Positions 38,296-47,975 of a stretch of 64,000 nucleotides of DNA are shown here, piece by piece. Position 1 is the first letter of the stretch, and each line of letters starts with the position of its first letter. This stretch comes from Paraglaciecola hydrolytica (lineage in GTDB: Bacteria > Pseudomonadota > Gammaproteobacteria > Enterobacterales > Alteromonadaceae). Position numbers and translations under genes: made by a program. The stretch covers positions 81,646 to 145,645 of the forward strand of contig NZ_LSNE01000007.1 of assembly GCF_001565895.1 (NCBI RefSeq), in the 5' to 3' direction. The notes under the pieces are model-generated. The model saw nothing but the letters and a program-made list of their open reading frames with translations. It was not told where the DNA came from and did not search any database.

Positions 38296-40686
38296 TCATG
38301 CTTTAGCCTTGAATATATGATAACTACGCTGATCGAGACTCTCTGGGATTTTACCCAATTGGCACTGGCTTTTTGTGACCTCAATACCCAAGGACACTAA
38401 ACGTCTTTTTAACAAAGGCAAAAAATTCATGAGTTGTTTAAGTACCCCATCGTTAGAGGCATAAAAATCGATTTCTAGCTCATCCGGCCGTAGTCTTGCT
38501 TTACTCAGTAGTTCTCCTAATTCACCAACACTTAACTTCAAGGTGAGTTGCCAACTTTGTGGACTATCTATTTGTTGTTCGGCCTGTTTTTCTTTGTGTT
38601 CTTCGCGTTTGATCAGCAGTTCAATATTCTTAAATACCCCGCCAAAAGCCGTAGGTAAGTTGTAATAAAAAGTCTCTTGGCCTTGCAACAATTTGTCGGC
38701 ATTGCTCAATTTATTGCTTTGGTGTTCAGACAACAAGCGCCCAATTTCACGCATCAGCTGTTGCCGTTGTTCTAATTGCGCAAAGTCTTGCATGGTGCGC
38801 ACCGGGTTTGCTGGACTGGCCGTTTTACTACTGTCGTTAAATAACGAAGGTAATATCTGTGCGATGCGCTCGGCCTGACTGGGTTGATTACGCATTAAAC
38901 GTGCGGCAAGTGAGACTTGCAACAAGGTAATCAAGCCACTGAGCAAACCTTGGCTGGCAGGTGGTGCGACAAGTTGCACACTCGACGTTGAAAGCATTGG
39001 CGCTGTTAATAGCTGTTTGATCTGACTAGCATCTTGTTCTTTGCCCTGAGGTAGGGTTTGAGTTAATTCCTGACTGATTTGTTTCAACCAATTTTGGGTT
39101 CCCGCTTCAGCAAAGCCTTTTAGGTTAGCCGGATCACTGAGGATTTTATTAATATTGTTTAATACTGTACTGGCTAGCTCTGCTTTAGGTAACGAGACCC
39201 GTAACAAGTTTTGTAATAACTCAGTTTGTTGTGTTTTATCGTTTAAAAGTTGTGGGGTGATCAGGCTTTTAATACTGGGATTATTTTCGATAAGTTGTAA
39301 CAAGGCCTTGTTATCTAATAAAGGATTTGCCGTTGATTTAATTTGTTCAACGGGTTTGTTGTTTTCACTCACAGGCAGTGGACTTTTATCGCCAGTCACT
39401 TTGGGTGCAACGAGGTCTGATGTGGTGCCTGATGGCGTTTTAGTTTCTTTGGCGCCAGCTTCATTTGTACTCAACAAAACCTGGTTAGAGACTTGCGTGG
39501 GTTTAACAGTTTCTGCATTGTTTTTATGCAATAAATGGTCGATTTTTAGACTATCGAGGCCGGTAATTTTTAAGGGTTTTAAACTGTCAATTTGGGGGGC
39601 ACTAAGGGGGAGGTTGGCCACCAGTTTTGGGTGTTGGATCAGTAAGGCCGCTTCACCAGAAGGTTTAATTTGCAAACTGACTTTATCAGGCACCAAACCT
39701 AGCAGTTTATTTAAAATTTCTTGATTAGCTTGGGTATTGTTTTGCACTAACTGACTTATTAGGGTTTTAAGCGGTATGGCTAATTCGACAGTTTGGCGAG
39801 TAGCTTGTTCACCCAGTAAACCTTTGATAAGTGGCGCGGCTTGCTCTGTGCTTAGATTTAACTTGAGAGATTGGATTGGCTGCCCATTGGCCAACAATTT
39901 ATCGCTTTGGCGGTTTTCTTGAATTGTTATACTGGCGGGCTTATCTAGAGTGTTGACCGACAAAACATGGCTTAAGGCCTGAGGCACTCGATTGCTCAAA
40001 ATGACTTGGTCAGCATTTTTGGCATGTTCAGCTTTAGCAAGGGTTACGTCAGGTTGGTTCAGTTTAACAATATTAAGTTGCCAATCTTTGCCTTTGGCGC
40101 TAACTTCAACCGTGACTTTATCACCAGCGACCAAAGCCAATGTTTGATTGGCGCTTAAACTTGTTGCCGCTAGATTAAGTGGCAGACTCAATTTTAGTGA
40201 CTCAAAGTTGAGGCTCAAGGATTGATTATTTTTTTCAACGAGTGTGGCGGCTAATGTCACCAAAGCATGTGGACTTAAGCCAACATTTGTCGACTTTAAC
40301 TGTGGTAAGGCCGCACTGATGAGTTGATTTAACTGTTGGGCGGGTAATTTTAGTAATAGCTGTGCTAAGGATTCCGGTATGGGAATTGTGCTGACATTAC
40401 TACTGGCACCCGTGCTGAAAAACTGTAATTGTGGGCTTGGTTGGGTATTAACTTGTACCTGATAACGCTGACCATTATTGAGCTGGCCTTGTAAATTGGT
40501 ATTGGGTAATAAGGCAGCTTTTATTTGGGCGCTATTTGTTGGGTTTAAACTAATTAAGTTGCCTTCTAACTGTTTAACAATAACCTCAATTGCTTGGCGC
40601 GCCACATCTGAATTGGGCGCGGCTTGGCTCAATTGGCTTAGCGCTTGGGTGAGCTGAAAATTAGTATTGAGTGGGATCTCTGTCAT
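38296..40686 (-). CDS. FliK-like flagellar hook-length control family protein
   Basis: From the ATG at 40686 the product has 796 residues; a TTG six codons upstream is also in frame. It is a long Gln/Leu/Asn/Ser-rich protein with no membrane segment, mostly low-complexity helices. The C-terminal domain (about 695-796) carries the FliK pattern: WQLTLKLSVGELGELLSKARLRPDELEIDFYASNDGVLKQL, followed by LLKRRLVSLGIEVTKSQC. FliK proteins measure hook or needle length and switch FlhB specificity, which fits the FlhB-like gene behind it. The pair is separate from a flagellar operon and lies divergent from ccmA. Confidence 0.82.
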   Translation of the reverse strand: MTEIPLNTNFQLTQALSQLSQAAPNSDVARQAIEVIVKQLEGNLISLNPTNSAQIKAALLPNTNLQGQLNNGQRYQVQVNTQPSPQLQFFSTGASSNVSTIPIPESLAQLLLKLPAQQLNQLISAALPQLKSTNVGLSPHALVTLAATLVEKNNQSLSLNFESLKLSLPLNLAATSLSANQTLALVAGDKVTVEVSAKGKDWQLNIVKLNQPDVTLAKAEHAKNADQVILSNRVPQALSHVLSVNTLDKPASITIQENRQSDKLLANGQPIQSLKLNLSTEQAAPLIKGLLGEQATRQTVELAIPLKTLISQLVQNNTQANQEILNKLLGLVPDKVSLQIKPSGEAALLIQHPKLVANLPLSAPQIDSLKPLKITGLDSLKIDHLLHKNNAETVKPTQVSNQVLLSTNEAGAKETKTPSGTTSDLVAPKVTGDKSPLPVSENNKPVEQIKSTANPLLDNKALLQLIENNPSIKSLITPQLLNDKTQQTELLQNLLRVSLPKAELASTVLNNINKILSDPANLKGFAEAGTQNWLKQISQELTQTLPQGKEQDASQIKQLLTAPMLSTSSVQLVAPPASQGLLSGLITLLQVSLAARLMRNQPSQAERIAQILPSLFNDSSKTASPANPVRTMQDFAQLEQRQQLMREIGRLLSEHQSNKLSNADKLLQGQETFYYNLPTAFGGVFKNIELLIKREEHKEKQAEQQIDSPQSWQLTLKLSVGELGELLSKARLRPDELEIDFYASNDGVLKQLMNFLPLLKRRLVSLGIEVTKSQCQLGKIPESLDQRSYHIFKAKA

Positions 40687-40907
40687 AACAGCGTTATCGG
40701 CCAAAAGTCAGATTGCTTAGTTCGATTAAACATTAGCAGTAGCGCTGAGCAGGATCTATCTCTTATTTTGTGCCAATGAGTCCTTAGACAATTTCCTGTT
40801 ACAAATTGTGTGGTCAAATCCGCCAGAAACTTAACAGCTCTGTTAGGTATCATCAGGTCATTATGCTATTATCCGCGCGTTTATTTTTTCATATTTTGAG
40901 GGATACT

Positions 40908-41537
40908 TTGGTTGTACTGAGCGCCCATGATTTGTCGGTAGTTAAAAGCGATAGGTTATTGTTTGATAAGCTTAATTTTTCAGTTGAGCAGGGTGGCTTG
41001 TTATATGTCAAAGGGCCTAATGGCGCGGGTAAAACTAGTTTGTTGAGAGTCTTGTGTGGCTTGCTTGATAGCGAAAGCGGAGAAGTCAATTTTAAGCAAC
41101 AAGCTATCCACAGCGTTAGCAGTTCATTTCATCATCAATTAGTTTATTTTGGCCATAAAGCCGGGCTGAATTTGCGTTTAAGTGCCATTGAAAATCTTGA
41201 TTTTTGGTGTAAACAGCATGAGCAGAACGTAAGTATTGAACAAATTTACCAAACACTGGCTGAATTGCAGTTAGTGGGTTTAGAAGAGCTACCCATTGGG
41301 CATTTATCTGCAGGGCAACAACGGCGTGTGGCCTTAGCCCGTTTATGGTTTAAGAGTAGCGCGTGTTTATGGATATTGGATGAGCCCTTCACGGCCTTAG
41401 ATACTAGTGGCATTAGTTTATTAATGAATAAAATTGCGGATTTTTTACGCAGCGGTGGGGCAGTAGTGATGACTTCCCATCAGGACTTAGAACTGGATTA
41501 TCCTAAACAAGAATTAGTGTTGGAGTATCGCATTTAA
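40908..41537 (+). CDS. ccmA: Haem exporter ATP-binding subunit CcmA
   Basis: The ABC ATPase of the CcmABCD haem-handling complex of cytochrome c maturation (System I). Walker A is GPNGAGKTS, the ABC signature is LSAGQQRRVALARL, Walker B is LWILDEPFTALD, and the switch His is in TSHQ. I place the start at the TTG at 40908: GAGGG ends five bases upstream and the 209-aa product equals E. coli CcmA (207 aa). An upstream ATG would add 34 residues unlike the family. The stop overlaps the ccmB ATG by one base (TAATG). Confidence 0.95.
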   Translation: MVVLSAHDLSVVKSDRLLFDKLNFSVEQGGLLYVKGPNGAGKTSLLRVLCGLLDSESGEVNFKQQAIHSVSSSFHHQLVYFGHKAGLNLRLSAIENLDFWCKQHEQNVSIEQIYQTLAELQLVGLEELPIGHLSAGQQRRVALARLWFKSSACLWILDEPFTALDTSGISLLMNKIADFLRSGGAVVMTSHQDLELDYPKQELVLEYRI

Positions 41538-42202
41538 TGACTCCTTTATGGGCTTTGTTCAAACGTGATTTGACCCTGGCTTTTCATCAGCGTGCAGAAT
41601 TAATACAGCCTCTGATCTTTTTTATGCTGGTGGTGAGTTTGTTTCCTTTAGGGGTAGGGCCCAACCCTGCAACTTTGCAAATGATTGGTCCTGGGGTTAT
41701 TTGGGTGGCGGCGATTTTATCGTCATTAATGGGGCTAGAACGTTTGTTTCGTGATGATTTTCAGGATGGATCGCTGGAGCAATTGTTGTTATCAGGCAGT
41801 GCTTTACCACTTGTGGCCTTAGTAAAAGTGACCACCCATTGGTTAACCAGCATCTTACCTCTACTGATTTTATCCCCCCTGTTAGCATTGTTTTTACACT
41901 TGAACGAAGCCATGTATTGGGCTTTGTTGGCAACACTGATACTCGGTACACCCTTATTGAGTTTGCTGGGTGCCATCGCGGTGGCACTGACTGTTGGTTT
42001 AAATCGCGGTGGTGTATTACTCGCCTTATTATTGGTGCCGATATTTATTCCCTTACTTATTTTTGCCACATCGGCAGTGGATGCAGCGGCATTAAGCTTG
42101 CCATATAATGCACAACTGGCGATTATTGGCGCTATGTTGTTGTTTGCCCTTGCTTTGGCGCCTTTTGCCACAGCCTATGCTTTAAGAGTGAGTCAAAACT
42201 GA
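41537..42202 (+). CDS. ccmB: Haem exporter permease CcmB
   Basis: A 221-aa membrane protein with six hydrophobic segments, the permease partner of CcmA. Family blocks include FKRDLTLAFHQRAELIQPLIFFMLVVSLFPLGVGP at the start, WVAAILSSLMGLERLFRDDFQDGSLEQLLL (about 55-84) and LLVPIFIPLLIFATSAV near the end. Length equals E. coli CcmB (220 aa). Stop and start codons overlap with both neighbours, so translation is coupled along ccmA-ccmB-ccmC. Confidence 0.97.
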   Translation: MTPLWALFKRDLTLAFHQRAELIQPLIFFMLVVSLFPLGVGPNPATLQMIGPGVIWVAAILSSLMGLERLFRDDFQDGSLEQLLLSGSALPLVALVKVTTHWLTSILPLLILSPLLALFLHLNEAMYWALLATLILGTPLLSLLGAIAVALTVGLNRGGVLLALLLVPIFIPLLIFATSAVDAAALSLPYNAQLAIIGAMLLFALALAPFATAYALRVSQN

Positions 42203-42990
42203 TGTGGAAGTGGTTACATCCTTACGCTAAAACCGAAAAAAGCTACCAGCTATGTCAAACGTTATTACCTTGGTTTAGTGTCTTCGGCCTGTTTACCCTG
42301 ATTGTCGCGACAGTGTGGGGTTTGGCTTTTGCCCCTGCCGATTACCAGCAAAGTGATGCGTTTCGCATTATCTACATCCATGTGCCTAGCGCGATCTTGT
42401 CAAAGATGCTCTACAGCAGCATGGCGATTGCGGCCTTTATAGGTTTAGTCTGGCAGGTTAAAACGGCCTTTATGGCGATGATAGCCTTAGCACCCATTGG
42501 TGCTATGGTTACTTTTGTCTCGCTTATCACTGGCGCAGTATGGGGCAAACCCATGTGGGGTACGTGGTGGGAATGGGATGCACGCTTGACGTCACAATTG
42601 ATTTTATTGTTTTTGTTTTTTGGCGTGATGTCGCTTTACAAATCCTTTGATGATCAACAACAAGCGGGTAAAGCCGCTGGTGTGATGGCTATCGTCGGGG
42701 TAATCAACCTGCCCATCATCCATTATTCGGTTGAGTGGTGGAATACCCTGCATCAAGGTGCAACCATCCTGAAGATGGATAAACCTTCAATGCCACCCGA
42801 GATGTTATGGCCCTTGTTACTGGCAATTGTCAGCTGGGCCTTAGTTAGTGGGGCGATCTTTTTACTGCGTTTACAAAACGAAATTATCCGCCGCGAAATC
42901 AAGCGTCCTTGGGTACTTGCTATGGTTTCGCAGGTTCAAGACGTCAATACTGGCGATAACAATTCACCTAAACCAGAGCAGGCTCAGTAA
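42202..42990 (+). CDS. ccmC: Haem lyase/export protein CcmC
   Basis: A 262-aa inner-membrane protein with six membrane segments. The periplasmic tryptophan-rich WWD motif reads WGKPMWGTWWEWDARLTSQ (about 114-132) and holds haem together with flanking histidines (HVPSA near 54 and HYSVEWWNTLHQG near 174-186). CcmC loads haem onto CcmE. Length is close to E. coli CcmC (245 aa) with a slightly longer C-terminus. The ATG overlaps the ccmB stop. Confidence 0.97.
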   Translation: MWKWLHPYAKTEKSYQLCQTLLPWFSVFGLFTLIVATVWGLAFAPADYQQSDAFRIIYIHVPSAILSKMLYSSMAIAAFIGLVWQVKTAFMAMIALAPIGAMVTFVSLITGAVWGKPMWGTWWEWDARLTSQLILLFLFFGVMSLYKSFDDQQQAGKAAGVMAIVGVINLPIIHYSVEWWNTLHQGATILKMDKPSMPPEMLWPLLLAIVSWALVSGAIFLLRLQNEIIRREIKRPWVLAMVSQVQDVNTGDNNSPKPEQAQ

Positions 42991-43196
42991 TGCACTTTGA
43001 AACGATGAGTGATTTTTGGAATATGGGTGGTTATGGCCTGTATGTATGGTTGGCCTTTGGTTTAGGTTTATTGAGTGTGGCGGTGTTGTGGCTGGAGTCG
43101 TGGTGGACTAAAAAAGGTCTGTTGGCAAAAGTACAGGCTGAACAAAAACGCCAGCAGCGCATCAAAAAAGCCAGTACGTCACTCGTTTCCCCTTAA
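42990..43196 (+). CDS. ccmD: Haem exporter small subunit CcmD
   Basis: A 68-aa protein with one membrane helix (about residues 17-35, YGLYVWLAFGLGLLSVAVLWL) and a basic cytoplasmic tail rich in Lys/Arg/Gln, the usual CcmD form. It is needed to release holo-CcmE from the CcmABC complex. The sequence is weakly conserved across the family, but length, topology and position between ccmC and ccmE are decisive. The ATG shares one base with the ccmC stop. Confidence 0.93.
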   Translation: MHFETMSDFWNMGGYGLYVWLAFGLGLLSVAVLWLESWWTKKGLLAKVQAEQKRQQRIKKASTSLVSP

Positions 43197-43215
43197 TTAA
43201 CAGCAGAATATAATT

Positions 43216-43701
43216 ATGCAACCCAGACGAAAAAAACGTTTATTTGCCGTGTCGGCCATTGTTTTAGTGGTAGGCGCTGCCATCGGTTTGATGCTCTATG
43301 CCTTAACCCAAAGCATTGATTTGTTTTATACCCCCTCAGAAATTTTTGAAGGTAAAAACGGTAAAAAACCGGCCATCGGCCAGCGTTTACGCATAGGCGG
43401 TATGGTAGTGCCGGGCAGTGTGCTGCGCGACCAATCAACCCTCGCGGTAAGTTTTGATTTGGTTGATATCGGTCCGATTGTGACAGTAAGTTACCACGGC
43501 ATATTGCCGGACTTATTTCGCGAAGGCCAGGGCATAGTGGCGACGGGAGTTTTGACCGAGAGTAATCATATTGAAGCTCATGAAGTATTAGCCAAACATG
43601 ATGAAGAATATATGCCGCCGGATTTGGCAGAAAAAATGAAGGGTATTAAACATATTAAACCCAGCGAAGCCGCTTATGGCACTCCAAAAACCAGTGAATA
43701 A
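43216..43701 (+). CDS. ccmE: Haem chaperone CcmE
   Basis: A 161-aa membrane-anchored periplasmic haem carrier. A cytoplasmic basic N-terminus (QPRRKKRL) and one helix (about 9-29) precede the OB-fold domain. [51 protein letters not shown] and the haem-binding [13 protein letters not shown] are present, the His being the covalent haem ligand. Length equals E. coli CcmE (159 aa). It starts 19 bp after ccmD. Confidence 0.97.
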   Translation: MQPRRKKRLFAVSAIVLVVGAAIGLMLYALTQSIDLFYTPSEIFEGKNGKKPAIGQRLRIGGMVVPGSVLRDQSTLAVSFDLVDIGPIVTVSYHGILPDLFREGQGIVATGVLTESNHIEAHEVLAKHDEEYMPPDLAEKMKGIKHIKPSEAAYGTPKTSE

Positions 43702-43712
43702 GGTAAGTTAGT

Positions 43713-45707
43713 ATGTTGGCTGAATTAGGTAATTTAGCGCTGGTGATGGCGCTGTTAATGTCGTTGTTGCTGGCGATTTATCCCATGTGGGGTGCATACA
43801 AAGAACACCCGCAGTTGATGGCCATGGCTAAACCCCTCGCTATTGGCATGTTTGTATTTACCGCCTTTGCCTATGGCTGTTTGACTCAGTCATTTTTAAA
43901 CGACGACTTTACCGTGGCCTATGTGGCTAATACCTCAAATTCCACCTTACCGATTTATTACAAAATCACTGCGGTTTGGGGCGGTCACGAAGGTTCGTTT
44001 TTATTATGGGTGATGATTTTTTCGATTTGGACGGTGGCTGTTGCCTTATTCAGTAAAGCGATTCCAATCAAAATGGTTGCTCGAGTACTAGCTATATTGG
44101 GCGCTGTGGGCTGTGGCTTTTATTTGTTTATGTTACTGACTTCTAACCCCTTTGAGCGTTTATTGCCGTTTTTTCCGATAGATGGTCGTGATTTAAATCC
44201 CCTGTTACAAGACTTTGGCATGATCATTCATCCGCCCATGTTGTACATGGGCTATGTAGGTTTTTCGGTGGCTTTTGCCTTTGCCTTAGCGGCCTTGATT
44301 TCAGGACAGTTAGATTCAACGTGGGCTCGTTGGTCGCGCCCTTGGACATTAGCGGCATGGTCGTTTTTAACGGTCGGTGTAGCACTAGGTAGCTGGTGGG
44401 CCTATTACGAATTAGGTTGGGGCGGTTGGTGGTTTTGGGATCCGGTAGAAAACGCCGCCTTTATGCCATGGTTAGCCGGCACCGCTTTAGTACATAGTCT
44501 AGCGGTGACCGAAAAACGTAAAGTGTTTAAAGCGTGGACGGTATTATTAGCTATCGCGGCCTTTTCACTCAGTTTGCTGGGTACCTTTTTAGTACGCTCG
44601 GGCATCTTAGTATCAGTGCATTCTTTTGCCAGTGATCCAAGTCGTGGTTTGTTTATCTTAGGTTTGCTGGTGATCATCATTGGTGGCTCACTTGCCCTGT
44701 TTGCGTGGCGAGGTTCACTATTACGCGGGTCGGGACGTTATGAGTTAATGTCTCGTGAAGTCTTATTGATGGGCAACAATGTGTTTTTGACTGCCGCCAC
44801 CTTAGTCGTATTACTTGGTACTTTGTTGCCTTTAGTACACAAAGAGATTGGCTTAGGTTCGATATCCATCGGAGCTCCGTTTTTTGATCAAATGTTTACC
44901 TTTTTAATCGTGCCTTTTGTCTTTTTTATGGGCTTGGGACCTTTATCACGCTGGAAAAATCAAAATCCTCAAGCCTTGTATAAACAACTGCTGTTGGCCT
45001 TTGGTTTGAGCTTGAGCGCCGCCTTATTGATCAATTTCAATTTTGAACAAATGTCTTACATGGCAGTGCTGGGAATATTATTAAGTGGCTGGATTGTGGT
45101 GACGACGGTACTTGAGGTATTGCAAAGGATTGAGCCCTTGCGCTTGAATAATCATTTGTCGCTAACGCAAAGTTTGCAAAAACTATCCCCCAGTCATTGG
45201 GGCATGGTTAGCGGACATTTGGGTTTTGCAGTCACCTTGATCGGCATTAGTTTGGTGAGTGCTTATGGTATTGAGAGCAACGTGCGTATGGCAATTGGCG
45301 ATAAAGCAGAGGTGCAAGGTTACGAATTTGTGCTGAATAGTGTCACTGAGGCTCAAGGGCCAAATTACACCGCGGAACATGCAGAGTTTGAGGTGTTTAA
45401 ACAGGGTGGCTTGGTTACTCAATTAGTGGCCGAAAAACGTTTTTACCCCGTACAACGTAATAGCATGACCGAAGCCGGTATTGATTCGGGTATTACCCGA
45501 GATTTGTTTGTGGCTATCGGTGAGCAACTCGAAAATGGTGATTGGGCAATTCGAATTTACGTTAAACCTTTTATCAATTGGATTTGGGCCGGTGCCTTTA
45601 TCATGGCGTTTGGTGGTTTATTATCTATTTGTGATAGGCGTTATCGTATGGCTAAGTTAGCGAGTAATCCAGAGCTTATGCCTGAGTTAGCGGGGGCCCG
45701 TCAGTGA
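43713..45707 (+). CDS. ccmF: Cytochrome c haem lyase subunit CcmF
   Basis: A 664-aa multi-span inner-membrane protein (about 14-15 hydrophobic segments) that, with CcmH/CcmI, attaches haem to apocytochrome c. The WWD motif WGGWWFWDPVENAAFMPWLAGT (about 233-254) and the conserved ITAVWGGHEGSFLLWV and IHPPMLYMGYVGFSVAFAFA blocks are present. Length is close to E. coli CcmF (647 aa). It overlaps the following dsbE start by four bases. Confidence 0.97.
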   Translation: MLAELGNLALVMALLMSLLLAIYPMWGAYKEHPQLMAMAKPLAIGMFVFTAFAYGCLTQSFLNDDFTVAYVANTSNSTLPIYYKITAVWGGHEGSFLLWVMIFSIWTVAVALFSKAIPIKMVARVLAILGAVGCGFYLFMLLTSNPFERLLPFFPIDGRDLNPLLQDFGMIIHPPMLYMGYVGFSVAFAFALAALISGQLDSTWARWSRPWTLAAWSFLTVGVALGSWWAYYELGWGGWWFWDPVENAAFMPWLAGTALVHSLAVTEKRKVFKAWTVLLAIAAFSLSLLGTFLVRSGILVSVHSFASDPSRGLFILGLLVIIIGGSLALFAWRGSLLRGSGRYELMSREVLLMGNNVFLTAATLVVLLGTLLPLVHKEIGLGSISIGAPFFDQMFTFLIVPFVFFMGLGPLSRWKNQNPQALYKQLLLAFGLSLSAALLINFNFEQMSYMAVLGILLSGWIVVTTVLEVLQRIEPLRLNNHLSLTQSLQKLSPSHWGMVSGHLGFAVTLIGISLVSAYGIESNVRMAIGDKAEVQGYEFVLNSVTEAQGPNYTAEHAEFEVFKQGGLVTQLVAEKRFYPVQRNSMTEAGIDSGITRDLFVAIGEQLENGDWAIRIYVKPFINWIWAGAFIMAFGGLLSICDRRYRMAKLASNPELMPELAGARQ

Positions 45708-46279
45708 AAAAGTATATTTTATTTTTATTACCCTTAGTGGCATTTGTTGGGCTTTTGGTGTTTTTGTATCAGGGTTTGTTTTCTGATCCTAGAGCGCATA
45801 AATCCAGCTTGCTTGAACATACTATGCCAGCTTTTAGTTTGCCAGATTTGATGCAGACTGAGCGCCAATATAGCGCTGAGGTATTTAACGGCAAGGTGAC
45901 TTTGCTCAATGTATGGGGCGTATGGTGTATTACTTGTGCCATCGAATTGCCTTATCTGACCCAGTTGCAACAAGAGGGTAAACACATCGTTGGGCTGTAT
46001 TACGATCAAGACATCGATCCGGATTTTGGCATAAAAACAGTCTCTCGCGTGCAACAAGAAGTCACACAAAAACTCAGTCAATTGGGTAATCCCTATGCCT
46101 TTAATATCTTTGATGTAAAACGTGATTTATCGCTGGATTTAGGCGTAACAGGCGCGCCTGAAACCTTTTTAATCGATCAACATGGGCGTATTCGTTTACA
46201 TCATATTGGCGATCTTAATCCGCGAGTGTGGAAAAACAAATTCGAAGTGCTTTATCAAGAGTTGGTGGCCGAACAATGA
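45704..46279 (+). CDS. ccmG: Thiol:disulfide interchange protein CcmG/DsbE
   Basis: A 191-aa membrane-tethered thioredoxin that reduces the CXXCH cysteines of apocytochromes before haem attachment. One N-terminal helix (about 4-24) is followed by the DsbE domain starting PAFSLPDLMQTERQYS. The active site reads WGVWCITCAIELPYL, with Cys-Ile-Thr-Cys where Cys-Pro-Thr-Cys is more usual. GAPETFLIDQHGRIRLHHIG carries the cis-Pro loop. The GTG start overlaps the ccmF TGA (GTGA). Confidence 0.95.
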   Translation: MKKYILFLLPLVAFVGLLVFLYQGLFSDPRAHKSSLLEHTMPAFSLPDLMQTERQYSAEVFNGKVTLLNVWGVWCITCAIELPYLTQLQQEGKHIVGLYYDQDIDPDFGIKTVSRVQQEVTQKLSQLGNPYAFNIFDVKRDLSLDLGVTGAPETFLIDQHGRIRLHHIGDLNPRVWKNKFEVLYQELVAEQ

Positions 46280-46728
46280 AAGCTATGAGCCGCTTAGTGT
46301 GTTTATTGCTTGGGCTGCAACTCGCATTTACGAGTGTGGCAACCGAAGAAAAATATCCCTTTGAAAATGCCCAACAACGCAGTTTGTTTATGGAGTTAAG
46401 CAAAGAGCTGCGTTGCCCTAAATGCCAAAACCAGAATTTGGCTGATTCTGATGCCATGATTGCCGCAGATTTGAAACGTAAAGTGCATGAACTGGTCTTG
46501 GCCGGCAACGACAAAGATCAGGTGATTAGTTATATGAAACAGCGTTATGGCGACTTTGTTTATTATCAGCCACCGGTAAATAGCATGACTATCTGGTTAT
46601 GGTTGTTGCCTGCATTGTTTATCGTGCTTGCGCTAGCGGCTTTGGTGATGAGTCGCAAAAAGGTCAGTGTTAGTTTGGATGCGCAACAGCAACAAAAAAT
46701 TAATGAGTTATTGGAGCGTGACAAGTGA
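46276..46728 (+). CDS. ccmH: Cytochrome c maturation protein CcmH
   Basis: From the ATG at 46276, which overlaps the ccmG stop (ATGA), the product has 150 residues. It has a signal peptide (about 1-21) and the CcmH/CycL motif LRCPKCQNQNLADSDAMIA (about 41-59), whose two Cys reduce or present the apocytochrome. One C-terminal membrane helix (about 100-122) and a Gln-rich tail follow. An upstream frame extension of 16 codons lies inside ccmG and is not used. It corresponds to the N-terminal half of the long E. coli CcmH. Confidence 0.96.
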   Translation: MKAMSRLVCLLLGLQLAFTSVATEEKYPFENAQQRSLFMELSKELRCPKCQNQNLADSDAMIAADLKRKVHELVLAGNDKDQVISYMKQRYGDFVYYQPPVNSMTIWLWLLPALFIVLALAALVMSRKKVSVSLDAQQQQKINELLERDK

Positions 46729-47975
46729 TGGTTTATCTCGGTGGTGCCAGTGTATTAGTGATCTTGGCGCTGTTGCTTATCAGCTTGCCATGGTTACACC
46801 GTAGCAAAAAGAATCAACAAGATGTGCTGACTAATACACGTTTAGTTAAGTTGCGTTTATCAGAACTAGCGGTAGAACAAGAGCAAGGTTTGCTCAGTGC
46901 CAGTGATCGTCAACAGGCTGAAAATGAACTCAAATTGGCCCTGCTAGACGAGGTACAAGATAATGTACCCGCTCAGCAAGCAACTGTGTGGATTTTGCTA
47001 CTTGGTTTGCTGTTGGCTGTGGCCGTGGCAGGAACGGTGTATTTTAAAACGAATAGCCTTAGCCAGTTGCATGCTTGGGATGATGCCATTACACGTTTAC
47101 CTGAATTGGGCAAAAGCATAAATAATAAAGAAGATATTAATACTCAGGATTTGCAGGATTTTGCCTTAGGTTTACGCACCAGATTACATCAAGAGCCGGA
47201 TAACGCAGTGGGCTGGATGTTGCTTGGCCGAGTGTGGGGCGCACTTAATCAACCACAAACCGCCAAAGATGCCTTCGAAAAATCTATTCAGCTTAATCCT
47301 GATAGCGTTGGCGCCTTACTCAGTTATGCTCAAGCTTTAATCCTGATAGGCAGTGAATCAGAAATACGTCAGGCCAAACGAGCATTGCAACAAGTGCTTA
47401 AGTTTGAACCAGATAATACGAATGCCTTAGCAACATTAGCCGTGGTGAGTACTGAGTTGGGCGATAACGTTTCGGCGCAGGGCTATTGGCAACGTATACA
47501 AGCTGGCTTGCCAGTGAGTGATCCCAATTATTCTATGGTGCAGCAAAAAATCGACGAGCTGAAAAACATAAATGGGGGCGATTTATCTGCATCTACCGAA
47601 ACGACTAACGTGCTGAGTAATAAAATCAGGATCACCATAAACGTACAATTAGATACAGCTTTACGTCAGCAATTACCCGAAAATGGCGTGGTGTTTGTAT
47701 TTGCGCAAGATGCGAGTGGCCAAGTCAGAATGCCTGCTGCTGTGGTTAAGCTGCCACTAGGACAGTTTCCCTTCACAGTTGAACTATCAGACGATAACGC
47801 CATGATGGCTAATTATACACTGTCGAGTTTATCCAAGGTTAAATTGGTGGCACGTATTTCTCGTGATGAAAACGTGGCGCAAGCTCAAGGCGAATTACAA
47901 GGTGAAGTGTTGGTTGATTTACAAGTCGATGATCTTAGCCAACAAACAATTTTGATTAATAAGGAAATAATGTGA
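46728..47975 (+). CDS. ccmI: Cytochrome c biogenesis factor CcmI (TPR protein)
   Basis: About 415 aa. Two N-terminal membrane helices (about 5-22 and 86-105) flank a cytoplasmic loop with a leucine-zipper-like LVKLRLSELAVEQEQG. They are followed by a periplasmic TPR region (about 150-275) with GWMLLGRVWGALNQPQTAKDAFEKSIQLNPDS and related repeats. The C-terminal beta domain (about 300-415) contains VFVFAQDASGQVRMPAAVVKL. CcmI chaperones apocytochrome c to CcmF. The ATG at 46728 overlaps the ccmH TGA (TGATG). It is the last ccm gene; mlaA overlaps its stop. Confidence 0.93.
   Translation: MVYLGGASVLVILALLLISLPWLHRSKKNQQDVLTNTRLVKLRLSELAVEQEQGLLSASDRQQAENELKLALLDEVQDNVPAQQATVWILLLGLLLAVAVAGTVYFKTNSLSQLHAWDDAITRLPELGKSINNKEDINTQDLQDFALGLRTRLHQEPDNAVGWMLLGRVWGALNQPQTAKDAFEKSIQLNPDSVGALLSYAQALILIGSESEIRQAKRALQQVLKFEPDNTNALATLAVVSTELGDNVSAQGYWQRIQAGLPVSDPNYSMVQQKIDELKNINGGDLSASTETTNVLSNKIRITINVQLDTALRQQLPENGVVFVFAQDASGQVRMPAAVVKLPLGQFPFTVELSDDNAMMANYTLSSLSKVKLVARISRDENVAQAQGELQGEVLVDLQVDDLSQQTILINKEIM

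Noticed and set aside
40806..40907. N-terminal extension of ccmA
   Set aside because: The extra 34 residues are unlike CcmA, and the TTG at 40908 has the proper ribosome-binding site and gives the family length.
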